DNA from: Parietichytrium sp. I65-24A
Lineage: Eukaryota; Sar; Bigyra; Thraustochytrida; Thraustochytriidae
Direction of reading: 5' to 3'
Assembly (NCBI GenBank): GCA_012862575.1
Contig: BLSF01000044.1
Coordinates: 1-64,000 of the forward strand
Length of the DNA stretch: 64,000 nt
The notes under the pieces were generated by a model, which was given only the letters and a program-made list of their open reading frames with translations, did not search any database and was not told the origin of the DNA. The position numbers and the translations under genes are program-made. Every line of letters starts with the position of its first letter. Within the stretch, counting starts at the first letter, position 1. This document shows, one piece after another, positions 29,011 through 41,000 of this stretch.

Positions 29011-32000
29011 TCATTCTAGCGGATGGTCTCTGAACTTGGGCTCAGGATGATGCGCTGGCCGCGGCGGTGCTGGAGGAGGCGGAGGTCGAGAGGACGATGA
29101 TGCTCGTCGATGCAGCTTAGCGGCGCCTTCTGCGCTACCTTCCGTCGCCCCACCAGACTTGGGTGACAATGATGGCGGCTTCGCGGGAATTGGAGGAATG
29201 GAAGGTCTGCTTGAGTCGACTGTTCGATTCACACTCGAGCTTGGAACTGGCGGAGCTCGATGTTTCGGCGGCGTGGTTGGTTCTGGTGCGCGTGCAAATG
29301 TCTGCTGCGGCACAGGGCGACTTGCTGTCTGTGGCTGACTTGGGGGCGGTGGAGGCGGGGTCTGGATGACAGGCTGAACCGGGGGAGGGGGTGGGACGCT
29401 TGCATTGTGGGAGATCGTTTGCGCCGGGATCGTACCGGTGCTTCGCGATACGCTGCCAGCTGATGACATTCTCGCGGCCCCAGAGCCAGGTAAATGACTG
29501 GAGGGCTGGGTTCCGGACAATTTGCGAGCTTGGAGATGTTGCTCCTTCGTAGCCGCTATCGTCTCCACGTCCTGATTTGAGACACTGATGACTGACTTGT
29601 TCAAGTCCCAAATCTCAAGGTCCGTTGGAGGGTCGTGACCTTCTTTGGCAAAGAGCGTCCGCAGGCTGTTTACTACCCAAATACTTCCTGGTCTTCCACC
29701 TGAGGCGCCAGCATCCTGCCACATCTTTGTAGGTTCGACCCTGGATGCTGTGCACCAATGCTTTGGAACGCACCGAATCGCGGTTGTCGGGGGAGGATCG
29801 TCCGTGGTGGTGGCAAGCATACCCAGAGCAACAAAAGCTGGATTGGGTGGAATTGGCTTCCACGCGTAGAAAGGCGCTCCGTGCTGTTGGGACCACACCT
29901 GGTTGAAACGCACTGGGTGCGGCAATAGCTTGTTAAGCACCGGTATCATGTACTCGCCCTGCCCACTCACTCCCCAACGATCCATGTCACGGACCTCCAG
30001 CGTGTACTTGGTGGCTGTCCTCTTCTCGTCTGATTTTGAGGATGAAAAGAAGTTGATCTTGTGCCCTGGCTTGTCGAAACCACTGTGAACAAGATGACCA
30101 AGACACACCTTTAGGCGATTCTGCTTGAACAGATTCGAGTCTAGCTCGGGAGCCCAAACGCTCACATTCATTTTGGTCATCGATCCGCGGCTCGTCCAGA
30201 CCTTTTCGAAACCGTGAATTTCCTTCACCTTGAAGCGATACCTCGACACGACATTTGGATTAAGCGCCTGCTGCTCAATAGTCTCCTTGCGAGCGTCTTT
30301 CGGGGCCTCGTACAGTTCTTGCATTGGCTTGGGCTCGATGACAATGTCATTAAAGTCTTCATGACTCGCGATGAGCCCACGCTCTGACATCGAAGCCTCC
30401 AATCTCTTGTCATAGAATGCGGTTCGAAACTCGTCCAATGACAGAGTTCCATCGCGATTGTGATCCAGATTGCGCATGATGCCGTGGATCTGTTGAGGGG
30501 TGATTTGTAGGCCGAGCCAATCCAGCGCACCGTACAACTCCGAGCAAGAGATCTGTCCGTTGCGGTCAGAATCAAATGCGCGGAACGCGTCAAGAATGAA
30601 CATCCCCTTTTGGTAAATCAGGCCGCGCACACGGCTGATCGTTGCACGCTCTTCCAGTAGACTATACTCGTGCTCCACGGTAAATAAACGCTGAAGGCTC
30701 GTCTCACGAACGGGTCGCTGATTTCTTCTGCGGCACTCCCTGACCTCTTCAAACCACCTTTGGCGCGCTTGCGGAGGATTTACTTGCAAAGCACGCAACA
30801 GCATATTTATTGGCCTGTCACGAAAGTACACCTCACTATCCACGAATCGGAGACACTCGTAGCTCGTTGTGAGTTGATACTCACTTCCACCCCGAAAGCC
30901 CTCCGTGCTTTCCATCATTGACTTGGTAAAGAGTGAGTGGAGAGCAACCGACGCTGTGCCGCCGTCTACGAGCTCCTTCCCTTGTCTTTGACGAAGATGC
31001 ATAAGGCCCCGCAGGGACTCCGCTTCATAAAGCGACAGGGCAACAAAAAAGCGGTTCTCTTCAAGATGGTAAAACGTTCCCTTCTCCACCAACGACTTGA
31101 AGGCATTTACGTCAATTCCGCTGATGGAAGCTGGGTCGATCTCTCGCTGGTACAATTTGCTCAGCGCCGCTCGAAGCTCCTTGTCTAGCACCTTTTCAAG
31201 CTTGGCCCGTCGCTTTCGGAATACGCTCTCTGAAGTCCCAACGAGCATGTCGTCCTCACCAGATACGTCGTCAGTATCTTTTGACTCCTCCATATCAGAT
31301 GGAATCACCTCTTCGCTGTCAGAGTCGTTGTCAATCTCCTCGATCGTGATGTCTTCAAAGTCCGAAGAGGCCTTAATGACACTAGCGCTCAGCGCTTCAG
31401 GAACCACATCCAGCGCAAGCATCGCTTCGAAAAGTTCTGCTCGATTCAAAAGCTTATCTCCGTCAATGTCAAACATTTTAAAAGCTTGCGCCAAATGGCT
31501 CCAGGCCGTTTCGTCCATGTGAGACTTGAGACCTAAAACTCCAGCACTTTCGCGCAGCTCCGCACGATTCGGTATCCACTCCATCACCATAATAACATTT
31601 TTGATTCGACGATGCGTCTGTAAACTCCAAGACGGATCATAATGATTTTTACTGATCAGTAGCGACTTGGGGAACGTGATCGGTACAGGCGACTCCGTCA
31701 GCTTGCGATGCATAGCAAACTCGGAGCATGGGAAAAAGCTCAAAGGAGTCGGATTTGGCGCACACAGTGCACTCACCGGCCAAGGTTTAGGTTCTTCGTC
31801 TTTGCGGCTGTACTTCTTCTTAACAAAATCCTCGTCCTCCTTCTGCTCAATCTTCTCTTCCTCTTTCTCTTGTTCCTGCTCTTGCTCCTGTTCCTGCTCT
31901 TGCTCTTGCTCCTGCACCTGCTCCGCATTGAACACTTGCTCTTTCGCAACCTCGTCTTGATTTCCAACGCCTTCCACTCCGGCAAGTGTGGGCACCAGCG

Positions 32001-35000
32001 CCCCTCTCCGCGACGCATCCTTCGCCCTGCTCTCCGACTCGCTAACAAGATTTTGTATACGGTTTGCCACCTGCTGATCTTCATCGGATGCTAAGAGCCG
32101 CTGATGGCTCTTCACCAGGTTTCCAATCTTCTCTACAAACGGCTCCACCCTGGGGACGGTCGTTTCCACAGAGTAATCCACACGCTCGCGGAAGGCATCG
32201 ACACAAAATTCCAAAAATTGCGTCTCTGCAGCTTCACTCTTTTCTCCAACGCGGGACTGGTTTCGCAAAACGAATTGGTGAGCTCGCTTGCGATACACGT
32301 TTCTCACAGACTGCTCGCAAAGCAAATTAAACTGAATCTTCTCGGAGCGCATGGAATTGATCACCAACCACTTTGTGATATCTTCCAATAGGCGCTTCAC
32401 TGGCTCCCCTTGAATGACGTGATCCTCCGCTTTGGAGACCATCTGCGCTAGATGGCTTGGGTGCAAAACTTGACCCTCGCCTGCCGCGACCTGCAATTTG
32501 ATGAGCATCTCCACCTCAGGAATCACAAACACCTCAATAGTTTGCCCAACGCCGATACCCCGCATTCGAAACGCCCCTTGCGCGTAATCTCGAAAGGTCA
32601 TGTCTTTTCCCAACGTCACGACCGCCTTTGCACTGATCGCCTGCTTGATATCCATTCCTGTAGTATGCACTTGATCATAGAAGGAGAATCTCCGGGCAGG
32701 ATCTAGTCCTGATCGATCCAGAGGCATCACCCTTCCGCTCCGAGTCAGCACCATCTTGCGGTCCTGAGAGTCCAAAAACACCACGCCTTCAAGCTCTTCG
32801 GAGAGTCCGTTATTCAAAAGAAAGGCGGACACCTCATAGTTGGACATCCCAGTGACAAGCGCTCCGGTGTCAATGAGAGCGTGATACGGGGGCCTTGCTT
32901 GCGCGATCATTTTCAAAAGGTTCTCCACTGTCCATCCAGACTCCACGGTGCGGACGGAGGTGACTTCCGGGTTCGTGAGATGATACAACATCTTCCCGTC
33001 TGACCCTTTCTCGTAATGGCATTTTCCGAGCTCCACCGGCAGCAAGTCCGAGGGGGTCCCACTGAATCCTATCCTTCTTGCAAACATGATTTGCCCACCA
33101 AGCTCCTGCCCACAGGCCGAAATTTTCAAGCCGTGATGCTGCAGTGTCTCCGGAAAGATGAATTTGTCCAAGTAGTACATGATAGCGTGCGGCGAGAAAC
33201 GCAAAAGACGATACAGCGTGCCAATCTGGTACGGATCCTGCAGGTCAATGAGTTGAAGTGGCCACAGATCATCGTATTCCCCACTCATTGCACTCAAGAT
33301 ACCCTCCGTGTAGACCTCAGCCCCAGCTGGATCCGCAGAGGTGCTCTCCGAGCGGGTCATTTTAAACCGCTTTCGATGTGACTCCACCTTGGTCCCGCGC
33401 ACGCGACCACCTGCAAGGGCAACCCAGCGGATGTAGATACGGCTCGCCTCGCGCTTGATATATGGGCCGACGTCTTCCTCTAAGCGCTCACGGAGGTGCC
33501 GCAAAAGCCACATAAAGTCGCTCAACCTCAGGCCCTCGTATCTGTACGCCAAAATCGCGAGCCCTACGACGACATCCGGATGCGAAAATTCCGACGCTCG
33601 GCTTGGACAGTCCTTACCTACGAACGGTACCGCTAGCAGCTTGCGATTCTTTGGCATTTTTGGATCCAAGGCGAGGAACTTTGCCAAGTCAGTCTCATTC
33701 AGCAGGCCATATTTGACGCGATTGATCTTCGCAAGGACGAATGGCGTGAACGTCGAAATCCACTCTCGCGCCAGATTGATCATCTTCGTGTTCTCGTCAG
33801 TGAGCTCTGTGTTGACGATTTGAGCGCTCTCCGGAGCATGCTTTGGTCCCTTCACCATGTAGTCAATGGCGTGCTCGTCGGAGATTCCCCGAAGTCCTTT
33901 CGATGACAGGAACAACAGCATCCACTTTGCCAGCAAGGGTTTCAAACGAGCCGAATAGAAGGACCTCGACAAAAGCACCAGGTGAGGGGTTTGCTGCATC
34001 AACCTGAGCTCAAGCCCGCTCTTGATGACCTCATCTATGCTCTTCAGAATACTCTGCGCTGTTCTCGACGAAGTGAAATCCAAGGTCGTCTCCTTCGATG
34101 TGTGAAAGAAGAAGGCGTCCAGCAGATGAAATGGGATCATCCAGCGCATGCCGTCGTTCCCTTGGACATGGCTGCGGGTGAAATCCAGCGGAACCTTCTT
34201 TCCAATCGGCCAGTTCAGCTCGGACCGAAGCGGATGCAAAATGAGATCAACCTCATCTAGCAGTAATACGCCTTCTCTGAACAAATCGAGTATTTTTGTG
34301 GACAGCTGCATTTGTAGTCTGAGCGCGTCCTTGTCAATGTACTCCTGCTCCTCTGCAGCCCCTCCCCCAAGACGGAAGATGGCTTCCTTGAAGAATGACT
34401 TGATGCTACTCGGCGCATTCTCAATATCGTAATCGCTTCGGTATTTGGCAGCATCCAAAATGTGGGCCGCTTCGAGCGATTTCAGGAAAAAGCTCTTCAG
34501 TGCCGTTGGGGTCGTGCACACCACAGCCCGTGACTTGCGGGCAATGAGCAGCTTGCGGAATAAACTTCTGGAAACAGAGGAAAAGCGGTCAAACACGAAC
34601 GTGTACACCGGCTTTTGAATAATTGCAGAAAACTTGTCTCGCATCACCGCCCTTGAGAACTCCAAAAGAGCGTGCGGAACTACTTGCACCACCAACGACT
34701 TGCCGTCACCTAGCAAAAGTGCAAGCAGAGGTCCAACCACGGTCGTTTTCCCGGCGCCCATAATCATCTGATGGCATCGGGACTCTCCTCTGCTCAGGGA
34801 GCCCATAAAATCACCCACTAAACGAACCTGCGACTCTCTCAACAAAATACTGTACGTAAATTCAAACACCAAGAATCTCGGGTCCAGAACGAATTTGTCG
34901 CCCTCGACTTGGACGTAATGTCGCTTTGCAGTAAGCTCGCTAACGAGGGCGCTTGATTTCAGGCTCACAGCTTGCTCAGGCGCCTTCGATCGGAGGCTCT

Positions 35001-38000
35001 GCAGCACTTCGTGAGCGCAGGCAATGCAACGCAGTGTCTGTGCCATCCGATTTACTCGAAGAGCCACCCCGATGGACAGCTCAAACACCTCCGCCAGCGT
35101 TTCCTTGCTGAGGAAAGGATTCAATTGGGTCAAATGATAGTCCCCTAGAGTAGACATCATGTTTCCAAGCAACAGCTCGAACCAAATCGTGGTTTCAGAG
35201 CCACTGTATTGACTCAACAGAAAGCCGAGGCGCTTTCGCATCCCAGTCTCGCCATACGCCTGCTTGGACCCGATATCTACCCAGTTTGCGAGATCTACAA
35301 TACAGGTGATCGCAGAGGCAACGACTTTAGAATCACGCTCAAAGAGCTGCTCGAGCTTCAGAATCAGCTGATCCACTTGGTCTCGGTTTCGGAGACGCCC
35401 GATGGACGCGCCGTTTGTGAGATCCTCGAATGCCCGCGCGTCGCTTCGTAGCCGTTCCAGCATTTCTACCGCAATGTGCGACCGTGCTGCGGCATGCTGA
35501 TCCACATTCAGCAGTACCCCATCCTTGGAGTCCCCGAGTGCTACATTTGGCAAGCCCAAGCTAGATCGAGAGGACTCCGACACCCACGAGTCCAGGCTCA
35601 CGGTACTCATTGGAGCAGAAGTGAATGCTCTTATTTCGGACGCGTCCACCCCGACGTTCACTCCGTCCGCGCCAGTTGCCTCCAGTGCGCCAAACGATCT
35701 GCTCGATAATCCAAGGTCGAGCACGCGAGGCGCGAGCCATGCGCGATCCCGAAGCGGATTTGGCGAGATTGGCAAGGAGACGTGTGTACCTGGCCGCCAC
35801 GGCGGAAACTGAATTGAAGTGGAGGGCCACTTAATTAAGGTAGACTTGGAGCGCAATGTGCTATTGCATTTTTCCAAGAGCCGCTGAATTACGTTCTGGC
35901 CTTTGAAGATAAGAGTCATCTTGTTTTTTCGGTCGTCTTCGTACTTTGGCATCTCTTTGACAAGCTCCGGATTGTTCGCTAGAATACGCAGGACGGAGGT
36001 CATAGTCTGCGTCTTTTGGAATTTCTTTGGGGTCATAAGATGCAGCAACGCGCAGCCCCAGTTATAGCAATTGTCGTCCTCAAGAATTCGAACAAACATT
36101 GTGCCAGTCATGAGCTCGTACAAAAATGGAAATCCCTTTCGCGACCGTCCTCCGCGCACCGAGACACCGCCGTTGACGATATCCTGAAAGAAATAAACTG
36201 CCGGTGTACCTGTGACGTTGCCCTCTGGCCGTTCATAACGCATCGGCTTCAGCGAAGAGAAGGCGCGAAGCGTCTTTCGCCATGAAGAGGCATTCTTTCT
36301 ATCTTCCAGCGCTGTGTCATCGCGCACCTGGCAAAACACGATTCCTGGCTGCGGTCGCTCGGGGTGGAGAACTGCAACCTGGTCGGACTGCGGCTTGGAT
36401 GTTTGCCCCAGCGCCGTGAGCTGCATGGCGTTTAGCAACGCACAGCGATTAAATAGCAGCATGCCGTTTGTGCGCTTTGACGCACGCAATAGACTGCGTC
36501 CCGGAGCACGCATAGCAATTTCATCCAACAGCGTAAGCTCGTCTGTCATGGATAATCTACAGCTCGAAGATATCTTTCGATGTTTGATGGCGTACATCGA
36601 CATCTCTTGGACAATGTCCCACGGTACGCTCATTATGTCTTGGCACCCCAGCGTCGCCAGACTCAGCTTCAGACGGCAAGCGTGAGCATCAGGGTGCATG
36701 TCCGAGTTGAGCGTTCCCATAACATCAACAATCTGCTCTTCCTCCGGGCTGAGCTTTGTGTCACTTACGCACGAGTCTGCAACTCGGAAGGCCAAGTCGT
36801 ACTGACGCGACATCAACCTCATCAGAAACATGTACAGAGAAGAGCTGAGCGTAGGCGTGAAGAGGAACGACCGAGAAAGATGAACTGGGTACAGGTAGTG
36901 CCGCACGTCTCCGAGATTGGCGTTCCACGCTGAGTTCGTGCGGTCCATCAATATTTCGGTGGAGAGGATGGACTTTGGACGAACGGGCCGCATGGGCACC
37001 GCGCTTGCCGACATCAAGATGAACAGCTCTCCTCTCCAATTCTCTAGTAGTACGCCGTGAGGCAGTCCTTGCAGCAATTTCGCGACCATCGGGTCACGGT
37101 TTGAAGATAAATAGAGCCCCGTATGCTCCTGACAAAATAGTTTGAGCTGAATTCCAGCTTGGCTGGGCTCCTTCTGAAGACGAAACGACAAGCGCACTCT
37201 TGGCAGCTCCACAAGATCAATTGAGGTAACGTCATCAATCTTTGTCACTTTGGAGAAGGTCCAAACTAGCACATGACTCAGATTCTCCAGTCTGAGCAAA
37301 ATCGATGTCAGCTGCTTCAACGGGCTCTTGTTTGGTGCATGCAAGCAGTTCAATAGCGTGTGGCGCTCTTCAGTGCCAGCCAGCGGCCCGGATTCGATGG
37401 AGACGTAGCGGTGCACGATTGCAAATGCCGAGGAATTTCCATAGCCAGAAGTGTCGTCAGCTCCATCTGGCACGATCTCAATGTGCAGCCTTGAACGCGG
37501 TTTAATGACCTTTGCGCTCTCTTCCATGCCGGCTTGCCCACCAAAACTGGCGGACGTGTCACCTCCACTCTCGTGTTCCAGAGCATCGCCTCGGATACTT
37601 CTTTTCTCAAAGCCCGAGATCGACTTGTCCTCCACATTTTGCCAAAAGTCGTACTCTTCAAGAAGTGCTTCTGGAAGCAGCCCCTTCAGGAATCGTGGCG
37701 GAATAAACTCTTGTAGTCCAAGATTTGTCGACAGATTCCGAGTAATGATCAAAGTAGGAGAAGGCTTTAATGGTTTTTTGGGAACGTCGCCCACCGACAG
37801 CATAAAGCCAGATGACTTCCACACGAGGTCGGGCTGCGTCCCAAAGTCTCCGTAGCAGAAACTCACATCTGAGCTGAAGACCAGAGACCGATAGAAGCGT
37901 CGACCGTGCTCCTCCACTTGGTAAACATGGACGGCTGGAGGCACTTGAAATACAACCACCTCCAGCAGTGTGTCCGGGTCGAATCGGCTCGAGTCTGGCA

Positions 38001-41000
38001 GTGGCGCGCCGTCCACTTGCTGCACCGCTGCCCCTTTTATAACCCCGGTCAGTGTCGCAAAACTCTGCTTACCACAAGAGACCTGAGGCAGAAACAACTC
38101 CACGTGCTGTAGCTTTGCTCGATGCACGGGCCCAAGGACTTTCTCTATCCAGCCCTCAGTCGCGTCCAGCCCGCCTGGATAGAGCCGTCTGTTTGGGTTT
38201 GGACGATCTCGGCGAAAGTCCGGCGTCCAAAGCATCACGTCGTGGCGGAGCCCTATCAGACGTTTCCAAGAGCGGAACTGGGTGTCTTTCACCTCCGCGC
38301 ACTGGTATCCCTTGCCGGCGGCAAGGTCAGCTTCGCCAAACACTTGCTTGAAATCATCCATCGTGACGAAACGGTCTTCCAATAGCTTCATTGGATGCTT
38401 TTTCAGCGTAAACTCCCCAAGCTGAATGTTGATTTCGGTATCTACACTCTGCGTTGTGACAACACGCATCCACTCCTCAAAGTCCTTGACATCATTCGCG
38501 CTGTCCAGGCATCGCGCAAGGCTCTTGATTTCCGTGTCAGGCATGAATCTTCCCGTGCAACCAGGGATGTCAGGAAATCTCCACTGTCGCGCCTTTTGCT
38601 CGAGCTCTCCATGGCCGTTGTTCTTCCTCTTGTTTCCAGCTGTGAGGCTAATCACCGCCACGATGGATTCCATCGTATCGTCGCCGTCAGCAGAGTTTGC
38701 GACGAGCCAGTCAAGAATTTTCCGGCGCTGCTTTTCGTACAAGGAAAAGAAGTCCGTTGGCGAGATTCCAAGAAAATGAGATTCCTCTTGGCCTCTGCTT
38801 GAAGACTTTGCCTTGGCACCGACAGGGTCGTCCACTTCTACACTGAACCGAAAATTAACCGACACGAATATATAACTAGTAAGTATCGCAGATACGCTGC
38901 GCTTGTTCAGTTCGTCCGAGCCCGCGCCAAGAAAGAGGTACGCCATGTGGGCGTGAAATATACATGCCAGGTGCGACTCGCGATTCTTCATTGCCACTTC
39001 ACACCACTGGTTCAGCATCGGATACACAGATCCTTCGAGCTTTGCTGTCAACTTGCGTTTCATGGCTCGAAGATACGGAATACTCTGCGAAGTGCCATGT
39101 TGAAAGAGACCACGCACCATAGACTTTGCGCCACTCCAAGACACCACTTCGTCTCGAACCTGTCCCCCGGCAGCGACAGCCTCTTCCACGGTGTAACGAT
39201 CTATGAGGAAAGTCATGTATTGTATCACGCGCACGACCAAGCGCGTAACGTACAAAATAACTTGAGATGAGCTCGGCGAATACCTCCCAACATCAAGCTC
39301 AATCGCATAAAACAGGAGATTCTCGATTGCGTCCAGTACAAGATTCGGGGAATGTTGGAGCTCGTTGAACAAGAGGCCGACCGGAGTGGAGAGGTGCCGC
39401 CGAGTTGCCGCCGGAACAGTGGTCGGTTCGTCGAAATTGCCACTACGAAGCCAAGTACCTGGCTCAAATAGGCAAGCATCGACAATGCCTTGAAGTTGAG
39501 GTTCCGTGAGTGCAGATACTCGCATTTGGTCTGCAAAGAATTGCAAAATCAATGGAATCCGCAAATACGGGGCGGTGAGGTATTGAAGCAACAGCTCGCA
39601 GTCTCGCGCACTAATTCGGCCTCCAAAGTCTGGCAATTTCTTGACATGGAGAACATCGTCTTCGGTGCGGATCTCAGTTCCGACAAAATTGGATGGGTTC
39701 GCCCCTGACGGAGGGGCGCGGGGCTGATTCGTCCCTCCAAGTCCGATGAAATCTAGAAACGATTCGATGGCAGATTTCTGGTTTTGTGAATCGAAAGAGA
39801 AAGTGCGCACATAAGCTGCGCACTCCAACTTCCTCCTCCCAAAGCCTGCGACGTTAAGAGTCACACCAGCACGTGCAACATTGTCCTGTTGATTGGCGTC
39901 TCCAGCACTGTCAGGGCTCGCGCGTTTCCCAAGGCTCCAATACAGTCTGGCATCTGTTGCTTTCCACTGCTTGAGTTCAGGAAGCGAAGATGCTGTTGGT
40001 GAGAGCAGCGCTTTGAATAAGAAAATTGTATCCCGAAAGAGAGCCAATTCTGGATAGTGGTCTACAATCCCGGGATCCTCTCCAGTGAGATACTTCGCCA
40101 TGCCTTCGATGCCTTCGTTGCGCGCGAATCCCATTTGAACGCAGAGCTGATTGATAAGTCGGTTCTCCGCTGTCCCAAACGCCATCGAGTGCTCAAACCT
40201 GAAGAGCAAATGGTCACTACGAACCAAATCTTGTAACGCTGTAAAGTAATCCAAAATTTGCGTTCGCGCAGTAGCTAGATACGGATCGTTAAAGCACAAA
40301 AAGCCACTTTCTTCCACAAAATATCCAATCTCAAAGGCATACGGATGGACTGGTCCCGCTGCCTGTCCATCGTAGTGCAAGGAGAATTGAGAAGGGAGAT
40401 CGCAAGCGCATACGCGCACTACCGCATCTGCAATGGTTGCCAAGCACCCCATCGTGATAATTCGTGCAGCATCAAAAGACCTGCTGTTGCTGATGGAGAG
40501 CGACGAACTCATAAAGTGCCTTCCGATCAGCTCCAAAAGACGAAGAATGTCCGCTTGAGTCTCATACCGCATCGGTCTCGAAAACCAGAAACAATGATCG
40601 GCTCTTCTCTCATGGTTACGTGGAAGGGGGAGCGGGAGTATCTGCGTAAAGAGATGTTGGATCAGCGCCACCCGGATGCAATATGTGTTTTTAATCATAT
40701 CGCGTTGGTTGTCGAGCAGTGTGCAGACATTGACGCAGTGGCGCAATGCCGTAGTAACATCGTTGAAGTCTGATATCTTTCGGTCAACTTCCGTCAGCAC
40801 AATGGGTCGGAGGATGGGCGGGACAGTGCTTTCCCCAGCGAGGTAGTCCACGTTGCAGTCGCGTCGAAACGCTCCAAACATTGGAATGCAAGATCCAAAT
40901 TTGACAGTCCCCCCGTTGTTCAAGTTAAGCTCCGGCGGGAGCCGAAGCTCAACTAGCGGTTTTTGGAGCTCTATCACGCGTGAATCTATCTCATTGATCA